A DNA stretch of 64,000 nt, taken from positions 2,106,517-2,170,516 of the forward strand of contig CP062796.1 of NCBI GenBank assembly GCA_018208355.1. The letters run 5' to 3'. The number at the start of each line of letters is the position of its first letter. The stretch's first letter is position 1. The position numbers were made by a program, and so were the translations under genes. Origin of the DNA: Candidatus Fermentithermobacillus carboniphilus (GTDB taxonomy: Bacteria; Bacillota; Sulfobacillia; Fermentithermobacillales; Fermentithermobacillaceae). This document shows, piece by piece, positions 17,136 to 25,688 of the stretch. A model generated the notes under the pieces. The model did no database searches and was not told the origin of the DNA. It saw only the letters and a program-made list of their open reading frames with translations.

Positions 17136-17402
17136 TCCAGGAAGCGGAAGACCGGGTACCCGTCAGCCTATGGTAATATGATGTCTGTAATATGATGCCT
17201 GGTGAAGGTTCTGGTGAAAGTTTCACTATGAGCGACCGGGTAAGCGGTTGTGGCGCAACAGTTTCAGATAGAAGCTCAAGACTTTGCTGACAAAGTAGCA
17301 CCTTGACTTTCAGGTCGTGGCATAAGAGTCTTGGAAAGAAACCGTGTAAAGGAGATTAGGTTGAGTTCCGGCCATGCTGTAAATCTTTTGCGGGGTGGAT
17401 AT

Positions 17403-18731
17403 ATGTCAGACAGGAGATATCCATCAATTGACCCGGACCGCCTCTGGGAGAACCTAATGGAGCTGGGTTCCATAGGGAGAGGAGAACGGGGGGTTACCAG
17501 GCTGGCGTTTACTCGAGAAGACCTGGAAGGCAGGCGATGGCTACTCCGGAAGCTAGAAGAAGCCGGCCTTGAGGCCCGCATCGACAAAGTGGGGAATGTA
17601 TTCGGCCGCATGCCGGCGGGAACGCATGAATCGAGTCGTCCAGCAAAACCGCATATCCTCGTGGGATCCCATGTTGATACCGTCCCCGAAGGCGGCATGT
17701 TTGACGGCGCCTTGGGAGTCCTCGCGGCGCTTGAGTGCGCGACAGTTCTAAAGGAACAAGGGCTCTTGAGTGAAAACCCTCTGGAGATTGTGGCTTTTTC
17801 CAATGAAGAGGGTTCCCGGGTTGGTCCGGGACTATTCGGCTCCAGAGCCTTTGCGGAGGGACTCCCCGAAGAGGAATGGAAACAGATAAGGCCTGTGCTG
17901 GAAAAAGCGGGGCTTTTGGACGATGGTGACGGAAGTACCTTTCTTGCACCATCCCTCAATCCCCAAGGTTATCTATGCTACCTCGAGCTCCACATCGAAC
18001 AAGGAGGCATCCTCGATAAGGCCGGAGAGGACATAGGTGTGGTTCAGGGCATAGTTGGAATCCATACCTTTACCGCTCTATTCAAAGGAGAAGCCAACCA
18101 TGCTGGCACCACTCCGATGAATCAAAGAAAAGACGCGCTGCTCGGAGCCTCTGAACTCATTCTGAACGTTCCGGTCATCGTGCGGCGTTTCGGGTCGCCG
18201 GCTACCGTCGGAACCTGTGGTCAGGTCCGAGTCTCACCTGGCGGCAGGAATATCATACCCGGCGAGGTCGAGATCAGCGTGGAGGTTCGGGATCTGGACG
18301 AAGCTGTGAGTTCGAGAACGGTAGAAGCCCTCCGGGACAAAGCTCGGGAGATCGCGTTCCGCCGCGGACTCGGCCTCGAACTCAGCGGTGTATCAAAGAC
18401 CCCTGGAGCGATGATGGACCCGGCAGTCCAGGACGTCATCGAGGATTCCGCGAAGGCGCTCGGTCTTGCGTCAAGGCGCATGCCATCCGGAGCGGGCCAT
18501 GATGCGGCGGTTCTGGCGAAATACCTCAGGACCGGGATGATATTCGTGCCAAGCAGGGGCGGAATAAGCCACAGTCCTCGTGAATGGACAGATAAAGAGG
18601 CTTGCGCAAACGGGGCCAATGTCTTGCTCAGGACGATCCTGAGGTTACATGAGCAACAAAGTTTTCGCCAGAGGTCTAATTCGTCCTCATCCGGCGGGCG
18701 TGACTGCCGCTCGGCGTCGGTCCAAGGATGA
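17403..18731 (+). CDS. M20 family N-carbamoyl-L-amino acid hydrolase / allantoate amidohydrolase-like
   Basis: Binuclear metal amidohydrolase of the Zn-dependent carbamoylase group, 442 residues. Metal and catalytic motifs are in order: GSHVDTVPEGGMFDGALGV, the catalytic NEEGSR, ELHIEQGGIL, GAGHDA and GISHSP. The internal lid/dimerisation domain is seen in FKGEANHAGTTPM and VEISVEVRDLDE. Substrates of the family include N-carbamoyl amino acids, ureidoglycolate-type compounds and beta-ureidopropionate, and these cannot be separated from sequence alone. ATG 17403 has GGGGTGGA 5 nt upstream. It is monocistronic, followed by a strong terminator. Confidence 0.88.
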   Translation: MSDRRYPSIDPDRLWENLMELGSIGRGERGVTRLAFTREDLEGRRWLLRKLEEAGLEARIDKVGNVFGRMPAGTHESSRPAKPHILVGSHVDTVPEGGMFDGALGVLAALECATVLKEQGLLSENPLEIVAFSNEEGSRVGPGLFGSRAFAEGLPEEEWKQIRPVLEKAGLLDDGDGSTFLAPSLNPQGYLCYLELHIEQGGILDKAGEDIGVVQGIVGIHTFTALFKGEANHAGTTPMNQRKDALLGASELILNVPVIVRRFGSPATVGTCGQVRVSPGGRNIIPGEVEISVEVRDLDEAVSSRTVEALRDKAREIAFRRGLGLELSGVSKTPGAMMDPAVQDVIEDSAKALGLASRRMPSGAGHDAAVLAKYLRTGMIFVPSRGGISHSPREWTDKEACANGANVLLRTILRLHEQQSFRQRSNSSSSGGRDCRSASVQG

Positions 18732-18849
18732 CACCGCGACTGAGGGGAGACGTCTGGGGTTAACCCGGGTAGATTCGGCTGATGCGCGTCTTTATGTAAT
18801 GCGGCTAAAATGGGCGACGAAAAGCGGCTAGCCGAACAGGAAGGGAAAA

Positions 18850-18885
18850 GGGCGCCCTGGTTCCGGCCGTGTGAACAGGGTGCCC
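18850..18885. terminator. Bidirectional terminator
   Basis: GGGCGCCCTG (18850-18859) pairs over 10 positions, with one G-U, with CAGGGTGCCC (18876-18885). The following CTCTATTCT is only mildly T-rich. It lies between the convergent M20 gene and the YdjM-like gene. Confidence 0.7.
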
Positions 18886-18901
18886 CTCTATTCTATGCGT
18901 C

Positions 18902-19621
18902 TCACGTCACCAGGTGCTGTATGGTCTTTCTGGACCGGAAAATGGCGTATACGGTGATCGGAAAGGAGACGAGGACGAAAAGGGCGTACTGCGCCATCTC
19001 GAACAGGGTTTTTGAAAGTATGAAAGCCAGGACCAGATAGATCGAGAAAGTGATAAAGTGAAAAGCGGTGAAGATCCGAAGGCGTGGGAGAAAGTCAGTA
19101 TCTGTCTCAAAGGTCTTGGAAAGGTTGAAAAGATAAAGCGAGAACAGCCCGAACGCCAGAAAATCGGCCGCGCCTAGGAGGTTTCCTACAAGCCGCGGCA
19201 CTGTGATGCCTTTCCAGAGGTTGATTTCACTTGGTATGCCGAAGTGACTCAAAGGCCATAGAAGGTCCACTCCCGAAAACCACACCGCGATGTCCACCAG
19301 CGAGTGACACACCGCTCCTAACGCGCTACCCAGAAACAGGTATCTGGCCCGGCGTGTCCTCGCAAGTGCCAGAGAAATCAGAGTAAACAAGCCGATGACA
19401 ACCAGGCTGTGAGTTGCAGTCCTGTGCATCCGCATCGCCAGGGCCGGGTCAAAAAGGTAAGTTATGGCGAGAGGGAGAAGATCCGCGTCGGGGATCACGT
19501 TTCCCACTACAAACCCGAAGGCGAAAGATTGCCTGGATTCTGTATCAGAACGGTGCATCTTCCAATGACCAGATTTGGCCAGTCCCAAGCCGATCAAACC
19601 GTGAAAACCGCTCTGTGCCAT
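18902..19621 (-). CDS. YdjM/DUF457-like membrane-bound metal-dependent hydrolase
   Basis: A 239-residue polytopic protein. Conserved polar motifs lie between membrane segments: GFHGLIGLGL at the N terminus, GNVIPDADLLPL, then RMHRTATHSLVV and GAVCHSLVDI, the His/Asp pattern of the LexA-regulated YdjM/DUF457 family. About five to six hydrophobic helices follow or alternate with these. The substrate is unknown; homologues have been linked to membrane lipid or envelope metabolism only by inference. ATG 19621 with AAAGGAG about 12 nt upstream is preferred to the longer frame starting at 19672. Confidence 0.75.
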   Translation of the reverse strand: MAQSGFHGLIGLGLAKSGHWKMHRSDTESRQSFAFGFVVGNVIPDADLLPLAITYLFDPALAMRMHRTATHSLVVIGLFTLISLALARTRRARYLFLGSALGAVCHSLVDIAVWFSGVDLLWPLSHFGIPSEINLWKGITVPRLVGNLLGAADFLAFGLFSLYLFNLSKTFETDTDFLPRLRIFTAFHFITFSIYLVLAFILSKTLFEMAQYALFVLVSFPITVYAIFRSRKTIQHLVT

Positions 19622-19794
19622 CCCGTCTTTTCGCTCCTTTCTTTTGCGCACCCCTTTTCGGGTTAAAACCAATTCAGGGTCACTAAATTCGCGGCGAGAA
19701 ACTCCCCTTCCTCCGCATTTTCAGGATATTTCTGGCATCGGCCAGGATCACCTTCATAACACCCGACTTTGCGGTCAAGGCCCCGGCGTCAATA

Positions 19795-19893
19795 GGCTCC
19801 GAGATGAACGGGCTTCGGTTTGAACAGCCTCGGCATGAACACCTCGGTGTGAACGCCGGTGTGAACAAGCCTAGTGTGAACGCCTTGACTTGC
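19795..19893 (+). repeat. Degenerate ~15-bp tandem repeat upstream of the ABC-F gene
   Basis: Five to six imperfect copies of a unit close to TCGGTGTGAACGCC can be read: TCGGTTTGAACAGCC, TCGGCATGAACACC, TCGGTGTGAACGCC, GGTGTGAACAAGCC and TAGTGTGAACGCC. The array stops at the -35 element of the promoter at 19884. It could be a multi-site operator or an unstable repeat; no palindrome is obvious. It lies in the 450-bp gap between the YdjM-like and ABC-F genes. Confidence 0.7.
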
Positions 19894-19913
19894 CCGGAAA
19901 CGAGATGCTAATA
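19884..19913 (+). promoter_or_regulatory. Promoter of the ABC-F gene
   Basis: TTGACT (19884-19889), an 18-nt spacer and TAATAT (19908-19913). It is placed directly after the tandem repeat and about 160 bp before the ABC-F start, leaving a long leader. Confidence 0.55.
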
Positions 19914-19973
19914 TCGTTTGGCAAGTGATGCAAATCTCTCCAATACTACAGTGAAGAAGGAGGACTTACCTGG

Positions 19974-20009
19974 ATGCAGAGTTCGCAGGGCCACATGATG
20001 CGGGTGTGA
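19974..20009 (+). CDS. Putative leader peptide upstream of ABC-F gene
   Basis: An 11-codon frame, MQSSQGHMMRV, starts at ATG 19974 with a strong AAGGAGG (19957-19963) 10 nt upstream and ends in TGA at 20009. A short GC hairpin (CCGG 20018-20021 with CCGG 20028-20031) followed by CCTTTTT lies just after it. Antibiotic-resistance ABC-F genes are often controlled by ribosome-mediated attenuation through such leaders. The hairpin is weak as read, so this is a hypothesis. Confidence 0.4.
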   Translation: MQSSQGHMMRV

Positions 20010-20071
20010 TCCAAATCCCGGGTCAGTCCGGCCTTTTTACGCGAACACTTGTTTCCAGGGAGGTCCTTCAA

Positions 20072-22039
20072 GTGTCCTTAATCGAAGTCTATGATCTCGA
20101 GAGATTCGTGGGGGCTCGCCCCCTCTTCACCGGTGTGTCGTTTTCCGTCGCAAAGGGCGAGCGCATAGGGATAGTTGGTCGTAACGGTGAAGGTAAGACT
20201 ACCCTCCTCCGCATCATAGCCGGGGAACTCGAACCCGACGGGGGCAGCGTCCACATTGCTTCGGGAACGTCGCTCGGATATCTTTCCCAGGGTCTTCCGG
20301 AGTTCAAATTGAGCGTGTTTTCAGAAGCCATGGCCGGTAAGCCGGAAGTCCTGGACGCCGCCAGGAAAATGCGCGCTCTTGAGGACAGGCTCAGGAATGC
20401 TGAGGACCAGGAAGATCTTCTCAAAGAGTATTCCAAACTCCAGAACCGGTTCGAGGCATTGGGCGGCTATGACCTGGAACACCAAACGAAAGAAGTCCTA
20501 TCGGGCCTGGGGTTACCCCAGGAGACTTGGGAATTGCCGGCTGCGAACCTGAGCGGCGGGCAGAAAATCAGGCTCTCGCTGGCAAGACTCCTCATATCCC
20601 GCCCTGACGTGCTGCTCCTTGATGAGCCCACCAACCACCTGGATATAGCAGGTGTGGAATGGCTCGAATCGTACCTTTCACGATATCCCGGAACAATACT
20701 GGTGGTTTCCCACGATAGGAAGTTCCTCGATAACCTGGTTGGGAAGATAATCCTGGTTGAAAGCGGGAAAGTATCCGTATACCGGGGAAACTTTACGGCG
20801 TACATCAGGCAGAAAGAAGAAGAGCTCAAAAGACAAGAAGAACTGTACCGGCAGCAGCAAGAGCTCATCGAGAGGACGCGACTTTTCATCCAGAAGTGGA
20901 GAGCCAATGCTCGGCGGTCGGGGCAGGCAAAGAGCCGGGAAAAGATGCTGGAACGTCTCGAGCTCGTGGAGAAGCCACGCCAGTTCAAGAAGGTCAAGGT
21001 GAGTCTTGTGCCTTCTTCGGCCTCGGGAAAAGAGGTCCTGGAGGTTGAAGGGCTTTCGAAATCGTTCCCCCTGTCAGGTTCGGCTGGGAGTGAAGCGCGC
21101 CGGGACCTATTTTGTGGTTTCAGCGCTCTCATCCTGCGCGGCGAGAGAGTAGCCCTTGTAGGACCCAACGGATGCGGCAAGACCACTTTCTTGAAATGCA
21201 TTCTAGGACTTGAGCCATGCGATGGAAAGGTCAAATGGGGTGCCGGAGTAAAAATCGGCTATTTCTCGCAGGAATTTGACTTTTCCTCCCAAGACGCGAC
21301 ACTCCTGGAAGAGGTTAAATCCTGGGGGCTGGGTGAAAACGCGGCCAGAGACCTATTGGGAAGATTTCTTTTTTCCGGCGATGATGTGAAAAAGCGCATA
21401 AGAGATATATCTGGAGGGGAAAGAAGCCGCCTCGCCCTCCTCAAGCTCGTTCTTTCGGACGCAAATGTACTCGTGCTCGACGAACCCACGAACCACCTGG
21501 ATATCTCTTCGAGAGAAGCCTTGGAAGACGCCATGGAGAGTTATCCCGGGACCATAATATTTGCCTCTCATGACAGGTATTTAGTCGACCGGGTGGCGAC
21601 AAAGGTCTTTGCCTTCGAGAATGGCGGCATAACTATTTTTGATGGGAACTACTCTTCCTGGAAAGCATCCAGGTACCCTGCCGGCATCAGCCTAACCTCG
21701 AAAAAGAATCGAACCGTCGATGGTTCAGGGGAGAGAAAAAGGGGTGGTGGCCGCAAAGGAAAATCTCCCGGGGGACCGGGTCAGAGCCTCCTTGGGGCAG
21801 ACCGGATGGAAGAGACTCTCGAAAAAACTCTCGACCACGAAATCGCCGTCCTGGAGGCTGAGATCTTGGCCCTTGAAGCCAGGCAGAAGGAACTTTCGGA
21901 TGTCCTGGCTCGTCCCGAAACGTACTCTTCCGCCGGGGAACCTCCTTTGAGGGAATGGGGGCAGGTGAAAGCGAGGTTAGAATTACTATACAGAGAATGG
22001 GAATCTTTGGTGAATAAGAGAGGGTCCAGTACATTTTGA
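20072..22039 (+). CDS. ABC-F family ribosomal protection / translation factor ATPase
   Basis: Soluble protein of about 655 residues with two ABC domains and no membrane segment. Domain 1 has GRNGEGKTTLL, LSGGQKIRLSLARLL and LLLDEPTNHLD; domain 2 has GPNGCGKTTFL, ISGGERSRLALLKLVL and VLVLDEPTNHLD. Between them is the charged P-site tip linker (about residues 240-320, with RQKEEELKRQEELYRQQQ). A C-terminal coiled coil follows (ALEARQKELSDVLARPETYS), as in Uup and YdiF-like members. GTG 20072 lies 8 nt after AGGGAGG. Whether it is housekeeping (YdiF/EttA-like) or antibiotic-protective is not decidable here; the leader peptide hints at the latter. Confidence 0.9.
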   Translation: MSLIEVYDLERFVGARPLFTGVSFSVAKGERIGIVGRNGEGKTTLLRIIAGELEPDGGSVHIASGTSLGYLSQGLPEFKLSVFSEAMAGKPEVLDAARKMRALEDRLRNAEDQEDLLKEYSKLQNRFEALGGYDLEHQTKEVLSGLGLPQETWELPAANLSGGQKIRLSLARLLISRPDVLLLDEPTNHLDIAGVEWLESYLSRYPGTILVVSHDRKFLDNLVGKIILVESGKVSVYRGNFTAYIRQKEEELKRQEELYRQQQELIERTRLFIQKWRANARRSGQAKSREKMLERLELVEKPRQFKKVKVSLVPSSASGKEVLEVEGLSKSFPLSGSAGSEARRDLFCGFSALILRGERVALVGPNGCGKTTFLKCILGLEPCDGKVKWGAGVKIGYFSQEFDFSSQDATLLEEVKSWGLGENAARDLLGRFLFSGDDVKKRIRDISGGERSRLALLKLVLSDANVLVLDEPTNHLDISSREALEDAMESYPGTIIFASHDRYLVDRVATKVFAFENGGITIFDGNYSSWKASRYPAGISLTSKKNRTVDGSGERKRGGGRKGKSPGGPGQSLLGADRMEETLEKTLDHEIAVLEAEILALEARQKELSDVLARPETYSSAGEPPLREWGQVKARLELLYREWESLVNKRGSSTF

Positions 22040-22110
22040 TAGCCCGAACGACGTTGCAGCCCGAGGGGTACATTGTGTGCGATGCTGGGTCGAGTACATT
22101 TTGAGAGCCG
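22022..22110 (+). repeat. Two 22-bp direct repeats spanning the ABC-F stop codon
   Basis: GGGTCCAGTACATTTTGATA (from 22022, containing the ABC-F stop) and GGGTCGAGTACATTTTGAGA (from 22086) are nearly identical, each followed by GCC. A partial third copy, GGGGTACATTGTG, lies between them. The rest of the 247-bp gap up to the convergent chemoreceptor gene shows nothing else. The pattern resembles repeated transposase-binding ends of some IS21-type elements, but no transposase is present. Confidence 0.6.
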
Positions 22111-22286
22111 CGCCGACTCCTCCTAAGTCCGTATGGTTTGAAGCTGTACGGGACAGGTGCGCCAGACTCACGTGGGACCCAACGGAGGCGAAGGCGCCGG
22201 AACTGCCACCGCTCCGAGCCAAACTCGGACAGGGTTCAGCCGGCGCCCTTCCATGACCCTCCGGGCTTCCTACTACCGCCAGCCTC

Positions 22287-24536
22287 TCAGACTTTGAACT
22301 TCCTTACGATCTCCTGGAGCTTTTCAGAAGTCATGGCAAGCTCCTGGGCCGAAACTGAAACCTGCTCGGTAGCCCGGGCCATCTCCTTGATAGAGGCCGA
22401 TACTTCCTCTAAAGACGCGGTAGTTTCCTCAGACACAGCCGCCATGCTTTCGATTAGGCTCCTTACGTGTTCGGATGTTTTCGTCATCTCCTGGGCAGCG
22501 GTAAAGTACTCGCTTGCCGACGCCGAAATGTCTTGTACGGCGCGATCGGCCCTGTTGAGGGATTCTTTCAGCTGACCGAAGGAGCTGGCCAGGTCAGAGA
22601 CAACTCCCTGGGTTTGCTCGGCGGCTTTGTATATTTCCTCCAGCGCCTTTCTGGTATCGCCAGCAACGGAGTGGCCATTTTCAATTTCCCCACTGCTTGC
22701 CTCAATGCTGTTGACAGTCTTCTCGATGGCTGCTGCAACCCTGCTGATCAGATCTCGGATGTTTTTCGTCTCGGACAGCGAGCGCTCCGCCAGTTTTCTT
22801 ACCTCATCCGCCACTACCGCGAAACCGCGGCCGTACTCGCCAGCCCTAGCTGCCTCTATCGCGGCGTTCAGCGCCAAAAGATTTGTCTGGTCGGCGATGT
22901 CGTCGATTATGTCTACTATGTCATAGATACTTTGAGACAGGTCGTGAAGCTCCTGTACTGTTGACGCTGCGCTTTCGTTTGCGAGCCTTATGTTGTCCAT
23001 GCTTGCAGTAAGCGATTTTACCGAATCCATCCCGGCTTGAGCCGCTTTGGTGTTGTCCCAGGCCACGTTGGCGTACTTTTCAAGGGCATCGACGACTTCG
23101 GTGAACACTCGGTTTACTTCCTCCAGCACGGAAGAGACCGTTTCGAGGGACGTATGCTGGGCCTGCGCCCCCTCGGCGACCTTTTCTATGATAGTCGCGA
23201 GATGGTCGACGGAAGTTGCGGTATCCGCTGCCGCAGCGCTCTGGTCTTGTGCTCCTTTAGCCACCTGTTCTGCAGTTTCGGAGATCTGCTGAGCTATGTT
23301 CCTTGATTCTTCGGAGGTGGCCGTAAGCTCCTCGCCGGTGGCCGCCAGATCGTCTGAGGTTTTGGCCATTTCCTTGACCAGCCCCTGTAGGTAATCGACG
23401 AAGGCGTTGAACCACCTGGCGAGCTCGCCGATTTCGTCCCTGGTTTGGATTTCGAGACGCTTGGTGAGGTCCCCCTCTCCTTTCGCGATGTCCCTCAGCA
23501 TTCCCACGGCCAAATTCAGCGGCCGCGCAACTGAACGGCCCAACGCCACCGCCGCCAAAGAGGCAATGGCTGCCATAATGATTCCAGCCGTTACGGTGAA
23601 CGCCTTGAGATTCGCGACGCTGGCGAGGGCCTCGCCTTGTTCTACCTCGATGACCAGCCCCACAAGCTGCTGGCCGACTTTGATTGCGGTTACGCTTCCT
23701 AAAACCGGCACTCCTCTGTAGTCTCTATACTTGGAGGTTCCGGAGAAAGAAGAGTCGTTTTTTGAAACTGCGTCGGCCAGGGTGGTCACCGCCCACCCTG
23801 AGATGCTCTTGCTGAGGGCGGGATTGGATGAGTATTCTCCGTCCCTCATATTTGTTAGCAGCGTCCCAGCCGCATCCACGAGGTACGCGTCTGCGGTTTT
23901 GCCTAGCCGGTCGATTCCAGAATGGATGATGGCGGAAAGGTCCTCTTCCGTCACCACTATCGCCGCCACGCCGAGGAGAGTATTGTCCTCGCTCTCGTCG
24001 AAGACCGGGACCCCCACGGCGATACACGAGGTCTTGATAGCGTCTGAATAAAAGAAGTTGGAGAAAGTTATTTCGCCCTTCAGTGCACCCTGAATATAGT
24101 CGCGACCGGAAAGGTCCGTGCCTTCCGGGATACTGCCGTCAGTTGACCACACGACCCTGCCTTCCGGGGATGTGATGAAGAAAATGTGGAACCCGAGTTC
24201 CTCAATTTTCTTGGCTACCGCTCCAAGGACGCCTTCTTTCATCGAAAGCCAGCGGCGGGACATTAGATCATATCCGGAAGACCTCAATGCCTTGAGACTC
24301 TGATAGACGTCACCCATTCCGGCGAGGAAATGTCCCTGGGCCTTGAGACCTTCGAAATAGGCGTCTATTTCGTTTTGCTTTGCTGTAGAGAGGACTTCGA
24401 GGTTTTTCAACACCGCAGATTCGATGTCGGCGCGGGATCTCCGATACATGAATGTCCCAACTACGATTGTCGGTATCAGTGTCAACATAAGACCCATGAT
24501 TATGAGCTTCGTCTGTATGCTTAGACCTTTCGTCAT
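22287..24536 (-). CDS. Methyl-accepting chemotaxis protein with periplasmic-type Cache sensor
   Basis: A 749-residue chemoreceptor. TM1 is near residues 10-30 ([20 protein letters not shown]), followed by an extracellular double-Cache domain (to about residue 300; [20 protein letters not shown] and [12 protein letters not shown]). TM2 follows ([18 protein letters not shown]), then a HAMP ([20 protein letters not shown]) and a long coiled-coil signalling domain with the hairpin tip [20 protein letters not shown] and [16 protein letters not shown] 24536 has AAGGGAGAA upstream; the frame extends to 24788 but lacks an SD there. No other chemotaxis gene is in the window. dCache receptors often bind amino acids, which would suit this organism (inference). 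Confidence 0.92.
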   Translation of the reverse strand: MTKGLSIQTKLIIMGLMLTLIPTIVVGTFMYRRSRADIESAVLKNLEVLSTAKQNEIDAYFEGLKAQGHFLAGMGDVYQSLKALRSSGYDLMSRRWLSMKEGVLGAVAKKIEELGFHIFFITSPEGRVVWSTDGSIPEGTDLSGRDYIQGALKGEITFSNFFYSDAIKTSCIAVGVPVFDESEDNTLLGVAAIVVTEEDLSAIIHSGIDRLGKTADAYLVDAAGTLLTNMRDGEYSSNPALSKSISGWAVTTLADAVSKNDSSFSGTSKYRDYRGVPVLGSVTAIKVGQQLVGLVIEVEQGEALASVANLKAFTVTAGIIMAAIASLAAVALGRSVARPLNLAVGMLRDIAKGEGDLTKRLEIQTRDEIGELARWFNAFVDYLQGLVKEMAKTSDDLAATGEELTATSEESRNIAQQISETAEQVAKGAQDQSAAAADTATSVDHLATIIEKVAEGAQAQHTSLETVSSVLEEVNRVFTEVVDALEKYANVAWDNTKAAQAGMDSVKSLTASMDNIRLANESAASTVQELHDLSQSIYDIVDIIDDIADQTNLLALNAAIEAARAGEYGRGFAVVADEVRKLAERSLSETKNIRDLISRVAAAIEKTVNSIEASSGEIENGHSVAGDTRKALEEIYKAAEQTQGVVSDLASSFGQLKESLNRADRAVQDISASASEYFTAAQEMTKTSEHVRSLIESMAAVSEETTASLEEVSASIKEMARATEQVSVSAQELAMTSEKLQEIVRKFKV

Positions 24537-24832
24537 GCTGTTCTCCCTTCTAGGCATGTCCCGTGTTATTGCGCCAGTGCCCCGTCCAGGGGCTTTGTTT
24601 CTTGCTTCCGATTTCTGTCCTACCAGTTCACTCGCTTGATTCCCCATCCTCCTTACCGTTGGTTTGGCATCCCCTTCTGAAATTCGACTGGCGGCTTGGG
24701 GACGTTTAGCAGGCAAAGGGATAAATTTACGCGGAACATGGGCATGTGTTCCAGACCCCGCGCTGACCATAACCGGGATCCCGTACAACCGCGAACCTGG
24801 AAATAGCCCTGAAACATATGCCGTGAAAGCTA

Positions 24833-24861
24833 TTGCATTGCCAAACCGGGTTTGCTAGAAT
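24833..24861 (+). promoter_or_regulatory. Promoter driving the ykkC-family riboswitch
   Basis: TTGCAT (24833-24838), a 17-nt spacer and TAGAAT (24856-24861). Transcription would start near 24868, about 15-20 nt before the first helix of the riboswitch. The 24537-24832 part of this 623-bp gap shows nothing recognisable apart from the upstream region of the divergent chemoreceptor gene. Confidence 0.6.
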
Positions 24862-24891
24862 CCTCGAAAAATCATATTTGGCGTTGCCCGA

Positions 24892-25010
24892 GGAAGTGTA
24901 CCTTAGGGTTCCGCGCCCTTCACGATACCTCGTTGTCGGCGGGCGGTCTGGTCCGGAGCGGTACTGACTTTGGAGATCCCAAAGTACACCGTGGGTGCAA
25001 AAGACCCGTG
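24892..25010 (+). promoter_or_regulatory. ykkC-family riboswitch aptamer (ligand subtype unresolved)
   Basis: The hallmark ykkC segments appear in order: AAGTGTACC, then TTAGGGTTCCG (24903-24913), a CGCCC/GGGCG helix (24914-24918 with 24941-24945), CTGGTCC (24948-24954) and CGGTAC closing P1. An intervening hairpin CTTTGG/CCAAAG follows, then ACACC and the P3 hairpin CGTGGGT-GCAAAAG-ACCCGTG (24990-25010). ykkC aptamers bind guanidine, ppGpp, PRPP or (d)ADP. The missing GGGAGA after P3 and the P1 form suggest a subtype 2 (nucleotide-type) aptamer rather than guanidine-I, but this is my recollection of the consensus, not a computed match. It controls the M14 peptidase gene at 25160. Confidence 0.8.
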
Positions 25011-25060
25011 CGGCAAGTTCCTTGACCGGTTCAAGATTCAAGGTTGCCGCACGGTTTTTT
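25006..25060 (+). terminator. Intrinsic terminator of the ykkC riboswitch expression platform
   Basis: CCGTGCGGCAA (25006-25016) pairs perfectly with TTGCCGCACGG (25044-25054) and six T residues follow. CCTTGA/TCAAGG extends the helix. Its 5' arm shares bases 25006-25010 with the 3' arm of aptamer helix P3, so ligand-stabilised P3 and the terminator are mutually exclusive. That predicts ligand-induced read-through (an ON switch). Confidence 0.85.
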
Positions 25061-25159
25061 AATGATTGCTAAATCCCAGTCTTGACCCTTCCGCAGTCAG
25101 GCGAGGATTCTTGCCTGGTGGGATAAAACCCAAAACTTACCGGGAAAGGAGAAACCAAA

Positions 25160-25582
25160 ATGTCAGGACAAGCGGAACATGGCACCTCAACCTTTAGCAG
25201 TCTTTCCTACCTGGAAAGTTTCGATTGGGACAGGTATCTCAAGTACGACGAGCTCACCGAGTTCATGAAGGAAATTGCCTCTAACTACAGTGACCTGTGC
25301 GAGATGTATTCCATTGGCAAGACATGGCAGGGGAGGGACATCTGGTGCATGGAGGTCACGAACAAGAAGACCGGGAAAGCATCGGAAAAGCCTGCCCTGT
25401 ACATCGACGGAAACACCCACGCCGGGGAAGTCACGGGCTCCATGATCGCGCTTTACACCATATGGTACCTTGTCAGCAACTATTCGAGAGACCCAAAGGT
25501 ATCAACCATCCTGGATACCAGGACTTTCTATGTGGTGCCTAGGCTTTCGGCCGATGGCGCCGAATGTAGCTTAGCACTTTAA
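25160..25582 (+). pseudogene. M14 zinc carboxypeptidase, N-terminal fragment (transposon-interrupted)
   Basis: The first 135 codons of an M14 metallocarboxypeptidase, cut at 25564 by the transposon. The first zinc-binding motif HAGE (residues 87-90, in DGNTHAGEVTG) is present and VVPRLSADGAE marks the break; five codons of transposon sequence then lead to TAA. Joining base 25564 to 28689 restores one in-frame 577-residue protein. No signal peptide is seen, so the intact enzyme was probably cytoplasmic or unconventional. The start ATG 25160 follows GGAAAGGAG. It lies 100 bp downstream of the ykkC terminator. Confidence 0.92.
25559..25564 (+). repeat. Target-site duplication, left copy
   Basis: GCCGAA immediately before the transposon left end TGTAGC. 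The same six bases follow the right end at 28683-28688. Keeping only one copy restores the peptidase reading frame exactly. Confidence 0.88.
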
Positions 25583-25624
25583 TCCAGCGTAAAAAGCCTC
25601 TTTGTTTTCGAGTTCTTTTAGGAT

Positions 25625-25675
25625 TATGCAAATCCCTTCCCAAAGCAGTGTGATAGGATTTTGTCAATTTCCTTT
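25625..25675 (+). repeat. Left-end transposase-binding-like repeats
   Basis: TATGCAAATCCCTT (25625-25638) and TTTGTCAATTTCCTTT (25660-25675), with a more divergent TTAGCACTTTAATCC at 25571. Inverted relatives at the right end are GGTAAAGGGATTGTGCAAA (28558-28576), ACAATTGGCATA (28607-28618) and GGGGTTAATTTGCAAA (28661-28676). Multiple end sites are typical of Mu/Tn7-type transposition. Confidence 0.45.
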
Positions 25676-25688
25676 GGGAGGTAGGACG

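Noticed and set aside
24537..24788. N-terminal extension of the chemoreceptor to 833 residues
   Set aside because: The extension is low in conserved features, and ATG 24536 has a good SD directly followed by a transmembrane segment.
25020..25045. tRNA-like TTCAAGATTC in the leader
   Set aside because: It is the loop and inner helix of the terminator; no cloverleaf can be drawn around it. No tRNA was found by eye anywhere in the window.
24892..25060. T-box leader upstream of the M14 gene
   Set aside because: No GGTGGNACCGCG T-box sequence or specifier stem; the motifs match ykkC instead.
25559..25565. 5-bp duplication (CCGAA) for the transposon
   Set aside because: It would leave the right end as GACAG, breaking the TGT...ACA symmetry; the 6-bp reading restores the frame equally and gives matching ends.
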